Positions 31,815 to 40,941 of a stretch of 64,000 nt of DNA are shown piece after piece. The position numbers and the translations under genes were made by a program. The DNA lies in NCBI GenBank assembly GCA_017569305.1, contig CP069418.1, positions 2,170,001-2,234,000 on the forward strand. The letters are read 5' to 3'. Below the pieces are notes generated by a model. That model was not told the DNA's origin and did no database searches. It was given only the letters and a program-made list of their open reading frames with translations. Position 1 is the first letter of the stretch, and every line of letters starts with the position of its first letter. This DNA is from Clostridiales bacterium FE2011 (lineage in GTDB: Bacteria > Bacillota > Clostridia > Christensenellales > Aristaeellaceae).

Positions 31815-32741
31815 GTGAGTAAAAAGTCTCTCCGGGGAAGCTTGTTATTGCTTCTCGGGGCGGTGATCTGGGGCGCGGCGTTTGTGGCGCAGCGCGTAGG
31901 CATGGATCACATGGGGCCCTTCACCTTCAACGGTGTACGGATGCTGCTTGCGTGGCTGGTGATGATTCCGGTCACGCTCCTTTTTGAGCGGAAAAACAAA
32001 AAGAGCCCTGATTACAAGGCTCCGGACCCGAAAGAGCAGCGGCTCAGCGGAGTGATCTGCGGCGCGCTGCTGTTTATTGCCTCCTCCCTGCAGCAGATGG
32101 GCCTGGTGTCCACCAGTGCGGGGAAGGCGGGGTTCATTACGGCTCTGTATGTGGTGCTGGTGCCGGTGGCGGCCTGGTTCCTGTTCCGGAAGAATCCGGG
32201 CAAGGTGATCTGGCTGGGCGTGCTCATTGCCGTGGCCGCCCTGTGGCTGCTGTGTATGCCCGCGGGCGGCGGTTTTGAGCTCCAGGGCGGAGACCTGCTG
32301 GTGCTGGGCTGCGCCGTGTGCTTTACCTTCCAGATCCTGTGTGTGGATCATTACGCGCCGCGGGTCAGCGGCGTGAAGCTGGCCCGGGATGAGTTCCTGG
32401 TGACCGGCGGGCTGTCCATGCTGATTGCCCTGGCCACGGAGCCCATCACCTGCGAAGGCCTCCGGGAAGCGCTGATTCCCATCCTGTACGCCGGCATCAT
32501 GTCCGGTGCGGTGGGCTACACCCTGCAGGTGCTGGGCCAGCGGGATACGGATCCCACGGTGGCTTCGCTGATCATGTGCATGGAAGCGGTGTTCGCCGTG
32601 CTGACCGGCGCCCTGCTGATAGGCGAAAAAATGACGGTCCGTGAGACCGTCGGTTGTGTGCTTATGTTTTTCGCGGTGATCCTGGCCCAGCTTTCGCCGG
32701 TTATATCCAGCATCCGTCGAAACGGACGATCTCACCGTTAA
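31815..32741 (+). CDS. EamA/DMT-family transporter
   Basis: A 308-residue protein with ten hydrophobic spans in two EamA repeats; WGAAFVAQRVGMDHMGPFTFNGVR is the typical first-repeat start and EAVFAVLTGALLIGE the second. Such permeases usually export metabolites or amino acids. It starts with GTG (31815), with GGGGATAG at good distance. Its last 41 bases overlap the convergent SDR gene. Confidence 0.85.
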   Translation: MSKKSLRGSLLLLLGAVIWGAAFVAQRVGMDHMGPFTFNGVRMLLAWLVMIPVTLLFERKNKKSPDYKAPDPKEQRLSGVICGALLFIASSLQQMGLVSTSAGKAGFITALYVVLVPVAAWFLFRKNPGKVIWLGVLIAVAALWLLCMPAGGGFELQGGDLLVLGCAVCFTFQILCVDHYAPRVSGVKLARDEFLVTGGLSMLIALATEPITCEGLREALIPILYAGIMSGAVGYTLQVLGQRDTDPTVASLIMCMEAVFAVLTGALLIGEKMTVRETVGCVLMFFAVILAQLSPVISSIRRNGRSHR

Positions 32742-33423
32742 AGTATTCCGGCATATCCAGCAGGCGGAGCATGGCCTGCGCCGCGTCTTCAGGAGAAGCA
32801 ATATAGCCCGCGGGGATCTGGTCGCAGATCTCCGCGGTTTCTGTTTCTGTCAGGTGCGCGTTCATGCGCGTGCCGATAATGCCCAGGGCAATGGCGTTCA
32901 CCCGGATATGGGAGGGCGCCAGTTCTTTTGCCAGGGCTTTGGTGAAGGCGTTCACCGCGCCCTTGGAAGCGCTGTAGGCCACCTCGCAGGAAGCGCCGCA
33001 CAGGCCCCACACGGAGGAAACGTTCAGGATCTGTCCGCCGCCGTTTGAAACCATGTCCGGCACATAAGTGTGACAGGTGTTGTACAGGGAGGTCACGTTG
33101 ACCCTCAGCACCCGGTCCCATACATCCGGGGACATGTCCGTCAGCAGGCCGATACGGGAGATGCCGGCGTTGTTGACCAGCGTGTCCACGGGGCCGAAAC
33201 GCTCCCGCAGGCCCTGTACATAGGCGAGATCGCTGACGTCGCCGACGTCCGCAAGGCAGACAAGATCGCCCGCTGCGGAAACGCGGCGGGCGGTATCCTC
33301 CAGGGCGGCTGTATCAGTGCCGCCGTTCAGGATGATCTTTGAGAAGCGCCCGGACTGTGCGCAGGCAATGGCAAATGCTTTGCCTACGCCATGGGAGGCG
33401 CCTGTAATCAGGATCGTACTCAT
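32701..33423 (-). CDS. SDR-family oxidoreductase (FabG-like)
   Basis: A 240-residue SDR: TGASHGVGKAFA cofactor loop, NNAGISRIG, the SSVWG serine and YSASK active site, followed by HIRVNAIALGIIGT. It resembles 3-oxoacyl-ACP reductases and sugar-alcohol dehydrogenases; substrate not determined. Its ATG overlaps the stop of the VanY-like gene by one base (TGATG), so the two are coupled. The 3' end overlaps the convergent EamA gene. Confidence 0.85.
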   Translation of the reverse strand: MSTILITGASHGVGKAFAIACAQSGRFSKIILNGGTDTAALEDTARRVSAAGDLVCLADVGDVSDLAYVQGLRERFGPVDTLVNNAGISRIGLLTDMSPDVWDRVLRVNVTSLYNTCHTYVPDMVSNGGGQILNVSSVWGLCGASCEVAYSASKGAVNAFTKALAKELAPSHIRVNAIALGIIGTRMNAHLTETETAEICDQIPAGYIASPEDAAQAMLRLLDMPEYFNGEIVRFDGCWI

Positions 33424-34583
33424 CAATAGTAGAACACGGTGATCAGGGCACCCATGTTGTCCAGGGAGGTTTCCCAGGTGTTGGTCTTGCGGGTCAGCTG
33501 GACGTCGAAGCTGGCAGCCTCGCCCACGTACTGGCGGTAGATTTCATACTTCAGCACGCCGTTCTCGAACAGGGCGATGTGGGGATGCTCTTCCAGGTAC
33601 TCGATGTACTCTTCCAGGGTGAAATCCTTGTAGTGCATGATGGCGGCATTGCCCTTGCCAACATAGCGGTACAGGTTCAGATGGACGGAGACGCCGGTCT
33701 TGAAGCTCTTGTCGGAAGAGGTTTCCAGCGGCCAGGCGTTCTGGGGGAAGCGGAAAACGAAGCCGTACTTCCAGCAGTTCTCGTTCATCCACTTGCCTTC
33801 CGGCGTGGTGGAGTACTTCGGGGCGCCGACGTCGGGATCGTTCCGGTCATACAGACGGAGGTCGAAACCGAAACCGGAGTTGTATTCGCTGGTACCGGGA
33901 TAGTTAACTTCCTTCTTCGCGGCTTCGATCAGGGCTTCGCCGGTGTATTTGGAAGAGAGCTTGTTGACCTTGTTGTTGAAGTATTCTTCCTGGGTCTTAT
34001 AGCTGCGGTAGCCGCCGTCCACCAGGTAATGGGTGTAGCCCGCGGCTTTCGCGTCTTCCAGGGCAACAGTCAGGGCCTGGATGGCCTTCGGGTAGAGGAG
34101 CACATTGTTGTCCTTGGCCTGGATTTTCTTGTCGCCCTGGTTGTACTTGGCGACGCTTTTGAGTTCGCTCTCGTCGAAGTCGTTTTCCGGACGGGAATGC
34201 CAGGCGTTCACCAGCAGCATCTCGTTGCCGTATTTGAACAGATCCGCACGGGTCTTGGTTTCGGCGGTCTGGCTTTCCAGCGGGATATCGGACAGGTCCA
34301 GGATCTGCCAGGCGGCATCCGGGTCATGCTCCGGCCAGCTGGGGTTGGTGGGCTCATTGGCCTTGGCTTCCAGCTCGGCAATCAGCGCTTTGTATTCCGC
34401 TTCGGCCTGCTTGTTCCGTTCTTCAACAGCAGCCTTGGCGTCGGCGTTGGCCTTGGCGATGGCGGCCTTCTGGGGCTCAATCACCAGGGGCTTGATCAGA
34501 AAGCAGAGGATGGCCAATGCGGCGATCAGGATCGTCAGGACGATGACAACCGGGACGGCCTTGCTCTTCTTTGTTCTACTCAT
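33423..34583 (-). CDS. VanY-like (M15) protein with altered zinc site
   Basis: A 386-residue protein: membrane anchor (about residues 10-32), a charged coiled-coil-like stretch (40-78), then a D,D-carboxypeptidase-type domain (about 150-320). GGYRSYKTQEEYF is the usual VanY substrate Arg region. The first zinc motif, normally S-x-H-x-x-G-x-x-x-D, reads S232-E-Y234-N-S-G-F-G-F-D241, so His is replaced by Tyr, while Asp241 and the later H301 (SVHLNLYRYVG) remain. The C-terminal 70 residues are extra. It may be inactive or use other ligands; cell-wall binding remains plausible. Confidence 0.7.
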   Translation of the reverse strand: MSRTKKSKAVPVVIVLTILIAALAILCFLIKPLVIEPQKAAIAKANADAKAAVEERNKQAEAEYKALIAELEAKANEPTNPSWPEHDPDAAWQILDLSDIPLESQTAETKTRADLFKYGNEMLLVNAWHSRPENDFDESELKSVAKYNQGDKKIQAKDNNVLLYPKAIQALTVALEDAKAAGYTHYLVDGGYRSYKTQEEYFNNKVNKLSSKYTGEALIEAAKKEVNYPGTSEYNSGFGFDLRLYDRNDPDVGAPKYSTTPEGKWMNENCWKYGFVFRFPQNAWPLETSSDKSFKTGVSVHLNLYRYVGKGNAAIMHYKDFTLEEYIEYLEEHPHIALFENGVLKYEIYRQYVGEAASFDVQLTRKTNTWETSLDNMGALITVFYY

Positions 34584-34625
34584 GAATCACACCAACCTTT
34601 TCTATGGATTCGGTGAATCTCAGAT

Positions 34626-34903
34626 CACAATTCACAATTCATAATTCATAATTCATAATTAAGTTTCCATGACCGGATTGCTGGGAATCTTTCTTTAAAA
34701 ATTTCGTCACACAAACTTAAAATTCCTTCACATTATAAGGGAATCCACGCAAAAACGCAAGTGGTTACAAGTGCTCCTGCCTTTTTCGGAGCTAAAGAAA
34801 AGGAGCATACTCCACAGTGTAAAGTCTGCTCCCTTTGAGATCCATGAAAATCAGTGGTATTCACAAATGATAATTATGAATTATGAATTGTGAATTATGA
34901 ATT
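34626..34903. repeat. Heptamer arrays in inverted pair (family B)
   Basis: AATTCAC/AATTCAT units at 34626-34662; inverted AATTATG/AATTGTG units at 34870-34903. Between them is a weak GGAGCATACTCC...GTCTGCTCC hairpin at about 34801-34833, which may end argS transcription. Nothing else gene-like is in the 331-base gap. Confidence 0.85.
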
Positions 34904-34914
34904 CCGGAAAGGAT

Positions 34915-36633
34915 TTACATCCGCTCAGGCGCTTCGATCCCAATCAGGTACAGGCCGGTCTTGATGACGGTCTTCGCGGCGTCGGTCAGGGCGACCCTCG
35001 CGGCGGCCTGGGCAGGTTCGCCGTCCAGGATCCGGTGCTCGTAGTAGTACTTGTTGTACGCCTGGGCGATGTCGGTCACGGCGCGGGTGATCATGCTGGG
35101 CTCATACTTGGCGGCTGCTTCGCGGATGACGTCCGGGAAGCGGCTGATGAGCCGCAGGAGGGCCTGGGCTTCGTCGTCAGTCAGTGCGGACCAGTCCGGA
35201 GTCACGCCGGAGAAATCCGGAGCCTTGCGCAGCACGCTGCAGCAGCGGGCGTGGGTGTACTGGACGTAGGGGCCGGACTCACCGTCAAAGTTGAGGGCGC
35301 GATCCCAGCGGAAGTCGATATCCTTGATGCGGTTGTTGCTCAGGTCGGTGTAGACCACGGCGCCGATACCCACCTGGCGGGCGACGTCGTCCTTGTTTTC
35401 CAGGTTGGGGGACTTTTCCTCGATGATATCCCGGGCCTTGGTGACGGCCTGGTTCAGCAGGTCCTCCAGCAGGACCATGTTGCCCTTCCGGGTGGAGAGG
35501 GCTTCACCCTCGAAGCTGACCATACCGAAGGCAACGTGGACGCAGTCTTTTGCCCAGGGATAGCCCATTTTTTCCAGTACGCGGAAGACCTGACGGAAGT
35601 GCAGGTCCTGCTGATAGGCCACCACGTACAGGCACTTATCAAAGTGGTAGGTGTTCTGGCGGTAGATGGCAGCGGCCAGGTCGCGGGTAGCATAGATGGT
35701 GGCACCGTCGCTCTTCAGGATCAGGCAGGGAGGCATGTTGTCCTCGCTCAGGTCCACGACCTGGGCTCCCTGGCTTTCCACCAGCAGGTTCTTGTCCCGC
35801 AGTTCCTGCACCACGGGTTCCATCTTGTCATTGTAGAAGCTCTCGCCGGCATAGCTGTCGAAGGAAACGCCGAGAATGTCGTACACCCGGGCGGCGTCCT
35901 TCAGGGTCACTTCCTTGAACCAGCGGAAGATCTCCATGGCTTCGGGATCGTTATCCTCGATCTTCTTGAACCAGGCGCGGCCTTCGTCTTCCAGGGCGGG
36001 ATTGGTTTCAGCTTCCTTATGGAAACGGACGTAGAGTTCGGTCATCGCGTCGATGCCACGCTCTTCCACGTCTTCCTTTTTGCCCCACTTCTTGTAGGCA
36101 CAGACCATCTTGCCGAACTGGGTGCCCCAGTCGCCCAGGTGGTTGATGCCTACGGTCTCGTAGCCCAGGAAGTCGAAGATCCGCTTCAGGCTGTTACCGA
36201 TCATGGTTGTGGACAGGTGGCCGATGTGGAAACGCTTGGCGATATTGATGGAGGAGTAGTCCAGGCATACGGTCTTCCCCTTGCCTTCCTCGCCGGAGCC
36301 GAAGCGGTCCTTCTTCTCCTGCAGCTCAGCCATGATGCCGGCGGCAAAGTTGGCCCGGTTGAGGAAGAAGTTCATGTAGCCGTTCACGGGCTGCACGGAG
36401 GCGGTGTCCTCATTCTTCCAGGCGGCGCAGAGGGCTTCCGCGATCTTCGGCGGGGCGGAGCGCAGGGGCTTGGCCAGGCGGAAGCAGGGGAAGGCATAGT
36501 CGCCCATGGCCGGATCCGGCGGCACAGCCAGCAGGCCGCGGATTTCATCCGCAACAGGCAGACCTTCGGCGTCGGGCCAGACAGAAGAAATGGTTGAAGC
36601 AAGCAGGGTGGCGATGGTTGTCATCATGTCCAT
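34915..36633 (-). CDS. argS: Arginyl-tRNA synthetase
   Basis: A 572-residue class I synthetase that charges tRNA-Arg. The HIGH motif is FHIGHLSTTMIGNSL. The KMSK loop is degenerate, as is normal in this enzyme (LSTRKGNMVLLEDLL). An N-terminal Add1-type domain precedes it, and the anticodon-binding domain forms the C-terminal 120 residues (YNKYYYEHRIL). TTGAGGTAGTTCC precedes the ATG. It is monocistronic between two heptamer pairs. Confidence 0.95.
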   Translation of the reverse strand: MDMMTTIATLLASTISSVWPDAEGLPVADEIRGLLAVPPDPAMGDYAFPCFRLAKPLRSAPPKIAEALCAAWKNEDTASVQPVNGYMNFFLNRANFAAGIMAELQEKKDRFGSGEEGKGKTVCLDYSSINIAKRFHIGHLSTTMIGNSLKRIFDFLGYETVGINHLGDWGTQFGKMVCAYKKWGKKEDVEERGIDAMTELYVRFHKEAETNPALEDEGRAWFKKIEDNDPEAMEIFRWFKEVTLKDAARVYDILGVSFDSYAGESFYNDKMEPVVQELRDKNLLVESQGAQVVDLSEDNMPPCLILKSDGATIYATRDLAAAIYRQNTYHFDKCLYVVAYQQDLHFRQVFRVLEKMGYPWAKDCVHVAFGMVSFEGEALSTRKGNMVLLEDLLNQAVTKARDIIEEKSPNLENKDDVARQVGIGAVVYTDLSNNRIKDIDFRWDRALNFDGESGPYVQYTHARCCSVLRKAPDFSGVTPDWSALTDDEAQALLRLISRFPDVIREAAAKYEPSMITRAVTDIAQAYNKYYYEHRILDGEPAQAAARVALTDAAKTVIKTGLYLIGIEAPERM

Positions 36634-36642
36634 GGAACTACC

Positions 36643-36901
36643 TCAATTCACAATTCATAATTCATAATTCATAATTAAATATGCTGAACAGCCATGAACT
36701 TTTGATAAAGGGGGCTGTACAAACAATTATTATACCTGTTTTTCCAATGTTTTCGCAACTATAAATAATAGTAAATAACGAAACGATTAATTTGTTTTGT
36801 CTCGTGCTGACATCTTTTGACGAAGGACGGCCTGGCAAGAGCGCAGAGCAGGCCAAACACTATATAATTATGAATTATGAATTGTGAATTATGCATTATG
36901 A
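36643..36901. repeat. Heptamer arrays in inverted pair (family B)
   Basis: AATTCAC/AATTCAT units at 36643-36678, immediately upstream of argS, and inverted units at 36864-36901 that change from AATTATG to a CATTATG unit. The AT-rich 185-base spacer has no frame. Confidence 0.9.
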
Positions 36902-36929
36902 AACATCCTGCCGGGAGTCGGATGATTCA

Positions 36930-36958
36930 TTGACATCTACCTATATAATGCATATAAT
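36930..36958 (+). promoter_or_regulatory. Sigma-A promoter of nifJ
   Basis: TTGACA (36930-36935) and TATAAT (36953-36958) with a 17-base spacer: a consensus promoter, fitting the expected high expression of the oxidoreductase. Confidence 0.85.
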
Positions 36959-36971
36959 TAATCTCAGAGGC

Positions 36972-37051
36972 GAACCGCCTTATTTCGTGTGCATTTTTTT
37001 CACGGAAGGGCGGTCTTTTATAACGGGCGGGCAACCGCCCCGCCCACATCA
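36972..37051 (+). promoter_or_regulatory. Structured leader of nifJ
   Basis: About 100 bases of 5' leader contain an imperfect ACCGCC..TTCGTG / CACGGAAGGGCGGT stem followed by CTTTTATAA, then a GGGCGGGC / GCCCCGCCC hairpin ahead of the ribosome-binding site. It could be an attenuator or an mRNA-stabilising structure; no known riboswitch is recognised. Confidence 0.4.
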
Positions 37052-37068
37052 AGTCAGGAGGTAAGTTC

Positions 37069-40000
37069 ATGTCCATCAAACTGACCATTGACGGCAATAC
37101 TGCTGTCAGCCACGTTGCGTATGCGTTCAGCGATGTGGCAGCCATCTACCCCATTACCCCCTCTTCCCCCATGGCGGAAGTTGCGGATGAATGGGCCGCC
37201 CATGACAGGAAGAACCTGTTCGGCCAGACGGTGCGCATCGCGGAGATGCAGTCCGAAGCCGGCGCCGCCGGCGCTGTGCACGGCTCCCTGTCCGCCGGTG
37301 CTCTGACCACCACATTCACCGCTTCCCAGGGTCTGCTGCTGATGATCCCCAACATGTACAAGATCGCCGGCGAACTCACGCCCGCAGTCTTCCATGTCAG
37401 CGCCCGTGCCCTTGCGTATCACGCGCTGAACATCTTCGGTGATCACAGCGACGTTATGGCCTGCCGCCAGACCGGTTTCGCAATGCTGGCCAGCAACTCC
37501 GTCCAGGAAGCTCACGACATGGCCCTGGTTGCCCATCTGGCAACGCTGAAGAGCTCCGTGCCGTTCCTCCACTTCTTCGACGGTTTCCGTACCAGCCACG
37601 AAATCCAGAAGATCGACGCCATCGACACCAAGAACAACTACGAAGAGATCAAGGCTCTCGTACCGTGGGACAAGATTGAAGAGTTCCGCGCCCGCGCCCT
37701 GAATCCGGAACATCCGCATCAGGCCGGTACCGCCCAGAACAGCGATATCTACTTCCAGGGCCGTGAAGCCGCCAACAACTTCTACAAGGCCGTTCCCGCC
37801 ATCGTGGAAGAGTGCATGGACGAAGTCGCCAAGCTGACCGGCCGGGTTTACAAGCCCTTCCAGTATGAAGGCGCTCCGGATGCCGAAAAGGTCATCATCT
37901 CCATGGGCTCCAGCTGCGACGTTGCCCACGAGACCATCAACAAGATGCTCGAGAGCGGCGAAAAGGTCGGTATCGTGAAGTGCCACCTGTATCGTCCCTT
38001 CTCTGTGGAATACCTGATGAAGGTGCTCCCGAAGACCGTGAAGAAGATCGCCGTGCTGGACCGCACCAAGGAATCCGGTTCCCTGGGCGAGCCTCTGTAC
38101 CTGGATGTTGTTTCTGCCCTGGCGGAAGCCGGACGCGGCGACATCAAGGTCGTGGGCGGCCGTTACGGTCTGGGCAGCAAGGAATTCACCCCCACCATGG
38201 TGAAGGCCGTGTTTGCCAACCTGGACGGTGAAATGAAGAACCACTTCACCGTGGGTATCGACGATGACGTCAGCAACACCAGCCTGAAGCTGGGCGAAAC
38301 CTTCGCCGCGGCTCCCGCCGGCACTGCTGCCTGCATGTTCTACGGCCTCGGTTCCGATGGTACCGTCGGCGCCAACAAGAACAGCATCAAGATCATCGGC
38401 GACCACACCGAGAAGTACGCCCAGGCTTACTTCTTCTATGACTCCAAGAAGTCCGGCGGTCTGACCGTCAGCCACCTGCGCTTTGGTGACACCCCGATCC
38501 AGAGCCCCTATCTGATCGACGTGGCCGACTTCATCAGCTGCTCCAACCCCGCCTACGTCACCATGTATGACATGGTCAGCCCCCTGCGCGAAGGCGGCAC
38601 CTTCCTGCTGAACTGCCAGTGGAGCGTTGAGGAGCTCAACGAGCGCCTGCCCGCTTCCATGAAGAACAAGCTGGCTGCCAAGAAGGCGAACTTCTACATC
38701 ATCAACGCTATTGACCTGGCCCGCAAGGTCGGTATGGGCGGACGTACCAATACCACCATGCAGGCTGCCTTCTTCAAACTGGCCGACATCATCCCCTACG
38801 AAGATGCCGACAAGTACATGAAGGAAAAGGTTGTCGCTTCCTACGGCAAGAAGGGCCAGGATGTCGTCAACATGAACTTCGCCGCGATCGACGCTGCCCT
38901 GACCGGTCTGGTCAAGGTTGACATTCCCGCCGACTGGGCGACCACCACTGAAGGCGCTGTGCCCGCCAAGGTTCCGGGAACCAACGAGTACTACGATGAG
39001 TTCATCGCTCCGGTTCTGGCCCAGGAAGGCAACAAGCTGCCCGTATCCAAGCTGGATCCCCGCGGTATCGTGCCCACCGGCACCACCAAGTTCGAGAAGC
39101 GCGGTATTGCCGTGTTCGTGCCCGAGTGGCAGATCGACAACTGTATCCAGTGCGGCACCTGCTCCATCGTCTGCCCGCACGCCTGCATCCGTCCCATCTA
39201 TGTTGAGGGTGATGCGGAAGTGCCGGAAGGCTTCGCCACCAAGAACGCTACCGGTAAGGAATTTGCCGGCATGAAGTACCGCCTGCAGGTCAGCCCGCTC
39301 GACTGTACCGGCTGCGGCAACTGCGTTGACGTCTGCCCGCTGAAGGACAAGGAAGGCAAGCAGGCCCTGGTTATGAAGCCCCTGGACAGCCAGCGTAAGG
39401 AAGAGGCCAACTGGGAGTACGCCATGACTGTTCCGGAAGTTGCTTCCAAGATCGAGAACAAGGCTTCCGTCAAGAACAGCCAGGCCCTCAAGCCCCTGTT
39501 CGAGTTCTCCGGCGCCTGCGCCGGCTGCGGCGAGACTCCTTACGTCAAGCTGGTTACACAGCTGTTCGGCGACCGCATGATGATCGCCAACGCGACGGGC
39601 TGCTCCTCCATCTACGGCGGTTCCGCCCCGACCTGCCCCTACACCACCAACGAAAAGGGCTTCGGACCTGCCTGGTCCAACAGCCTGTTCGAAGACAACG
39701 CTGAGTTCGGCTTCGGTATGAACCTGGCCACCACCCAGCGCCGCGCCAAGCTGGCTGAAGTGATCGCGGAAGTGGTCGAAGTCGGCAAGGACGAAGCCAT
39801 CGTGGCTGCTGCCAAGGAATGGCTTGAAAACATGGACGACGCTGAAGGCTCCCGCAAGGCCGGCGAAAAGCTGGTTGCTGCTCTGGAAGCCAAGGACGGC
39901 GGCGCCGACAAGAAGGCCTTCATCCTGGCCAACAAGGACCTGCTGACCAAGAAGTCCATCTGGATCTTCGGCGGCGACGGCTGGGCCTACGACATCGGCT

Positions 40001-40593
40001 ACGGCGGAGTTGACCACGTGCTGGCTCAGAACCAGGATGTCAACATCCTCGTTCTGGATACCGAAGTGTACTCCAACACCGGCGGCCAGGCCTCCAAAGC
40101 TACCCCCACCGGTTCCGTTGCGAAGTTCGCTGCCTCCGGTAAGCGCACCAAGAAGAAGGATCTGGGCATGATGGCCATGAGCTACGGCTATGTGTACGTT
40201 GCCCAGGTGGCTATGAGCAACCCGCAGCAGGTCATCAAGGCCATGCTGGAAGCGGAAGCTTATCACGGCCCGTCCCTGATCATCGCCTACGCACCCTGCA
40301 TCAACCACGGCCTCAAGGCCAAGGGCGGCATGGGCAAGGCTCAGGCTGAAATCAAGAAGGCCGTTGAGTGCGGTTACTGGCAGCTGTACCGGTACAATCC
40401 GGAAGCTGAGAACCCGATGACCATCGACAGCAAGGATCCCACCGGCGATTATCAGGAATTCCTGAAGGGCGAGGTTCGTTACACCTCCCTGGCTCAGCAG
40501 TTCCCGGATGCCGCCGCCAAGCTCTTTGTCCAGCAGGAAGAGGACGCCAAGGTGCGCCGCGAATCCTACAAGAAGATGGCGGGACAGAACTAA
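37069..40593 (+). CDS. nifJ: Pyruvate:ferredoxin (flavodoxin) oxidoreductase
   Basis: A single-chain 1174-residue enzyme that turns pyruvate and CoA into acetyl-CoA, CO2 and reduced ferredoxin, central to clostridial fermentation. Domain I starts with YPITPSSPMAE. The two 4Fe-4S clusters of the ferredoxin domain begin at Cys692 (CIQCGTCSIVCP) and Cys746 (CTGCGNCVDVCP). The proximal cluster and TPP domain follow (GACAGCGETPYVKL, then GGDGWAYDIGYGG and NTGGQASKATPTG). Full length with no break. AGGAGGTAAGTTC precedes the ATG. Codons are strongly C-ending compared with neighbours, as in highly expressed genes. It has its own promoter and terminator. Confidence 0.97.
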   Translation: MSIKLTIDGNTAVSHVAYAFSDVAAIYPITPSSPMAEVADEWAAHDRKNLFGQTVRIAEMQSEAGAAGAVHGSLSAGALTTTFTASQGLLLMIPNMYKIAGELTPAVFHVSARALAYHALNIFGDHSDVMACRQTGFAMLASNSVQEAHDMALVAHLATLKSSVPFLHFFDGFRTSHEIQKIDAIDTKNNYEEIKALVPWDKIEEFRARALNPEHPHQAGTAQNSDIYFQGREAANNFYKAVPAIVEECMDEVAKLTGRVYKPFQYEGAPDAEKVIISMGSSCDVAHETINKMLESGEKVGIVKCHLYRPFSVEYLMKVLPKTVKKIAVLDRTKESGSLGEPLYLDVVSALAEAGRGDIKVVGGRYGLGSKEFTPTMVKAVFANLDGEMKNHFTVGIDDDVSNTSLKLGETFAAAPAGTAACMFYGLGSDGTVGANKNSIKIIGDHTEKYAQAYFFYDSKKSGGLTVSHLRFGDTPIQSPYLIDVADFISCSNPAYVTMYDMVSPLREGGTFLLNCQWSVEELNERLPASMKNKLAAKKANFYIINAIDLARKVGMGGRTNTTMQAAFFKLADIIPYEDADKYMKEKVVASYGKKGQDVVNMNFAAIDAALTGLVKVDIPADWATTTEGAVPAKVPGTNEYYDEFIAPVLAQEGNKLPVSKLDPRGIVPTGTTKFEKRGIAVFVPEWQIDNCIQCGTCSIVCPHACIRPIYVEGDAEVPEGFATKNATGKEFAGMKYRLQVSPLDCTGCGNCVDVCPLKDKEGKQALVMKPLDSQRKEEANWEYAMTVPEVASKIENKASVKNSQALKPLFEFSGACAGCGETPYVKLVTQLFGDRMMIANATGCSSIYGGSAPTCPYTTNEKGFGPAWSNSLFEDNAEFGFGMNLATTQRRAKLAEVIAEVVEVGKDEAIVAAAKEWLENMDDAEGSRKAGEKLVAALEAKDGGADKKAFILANKDLLTKKSIWIFGGDGWAYDIGYGGVDHVLAQNQDVNILVLDTEVYSNTGGQASKATPTGSVAKFAASGKRTKKKDLGMMAMSYGYVYVAQVAMSNPQQVIKAMLEAEAYHGPSLIIAYAPCINHGLKAKGGMGKAQAEIKKAVECGYWQLYRYNPEAENPMTIDSKDPTGDYQEFLKGEVRYTSLAQQFPDAAAKLFVQQEEDAKVRRESYKKMAGQN

Positions 40594-40608
40594 TCCCAAA
40601 ACAAATAT

Positions 40609-40640
40609 CAGGACTGCCGTTCGCGGCAGTCCTGATTTTG
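40609..40640 (+). terminator. Terminator of nifJ
   Basis: CAGGACTGCC/GGCAGTCCTG stem with a GTTCGC loop, then ATTTTG. Confidence 0.85.
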
Positions 40641-40646
40641 TTGTGG

Positions 40647-40680
40647 TAATGAATACTTAAAACTTAAGACTTAAAAATGA
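40647..40680. repeat. Heptamer array, ACTTAAA variant (family B)
   Basis: Units ACTTAAA, ACTTAAG, ACTTAAA after a TAATGAAT lead. Its inverted partner is at 42588, so this pair encloses the whole propeller gene rather than a spacer. Confidence 0.8.
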
Positions 40681-40701
40681 TATATGCTTTTTCTTTACTA
40701 T

Positions 40702-40730
40702 GTGACAGAGGGACAGCCCTACTGTCACAT
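40702..40730. repeat. Family C motif
   Basis: GTGACAGAGGGACAG..CTGTCAC, the short form of the palindrome. The rest of the 348-base gap holds a dispersed TCATCCTGAGCGCAGCG / GCGGAGTCGAAGGATC element (40854-40899) and no gene. Confidence 0.6.
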
Positions 40731-40941
40731 TCCGTTGTTCCGATAGCGTTCCCGAACGTTAACGGGAGAGGAGATTTCTCCACGCGGGTCCCTTCGGGCC
40801 CCTTGGTCGAAATGACAATGTTGGCGTATGGGGTTATTCATTGCGTATAGGTGTCATCCTGAGCGCAGCGAACAACGTGAGCGGAGTCGAAGGATCTCCT
40901 CCGGAGAAGTAAACCTTCAGGCAGCAGGAACATTCCGGCGT

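Noticed and set aside
34897..36597. A 566-codon open frame antisense to argS
   Set aside because: Shadow of a confident synthetase gene; protein is repetitive in Val/Gly/His without domain marks.
37054..40599. A 1181-codon open frame antisense to the pyruvate oxidoreductase
   Set aside because: It mirrors nifJ exactly. The C-ending codons of nifJ remove stops on the opposite strand. No ribosome-binding site and no recognisable domain.
40854..40899. Short gene or regulatory RNA with TCCTGAGCGCAGCG and GAGTCGAAGGATC
   Set aside because: It resembles a common dispersed intergenic sequence of many bacteria; no frame or promoter is associated.
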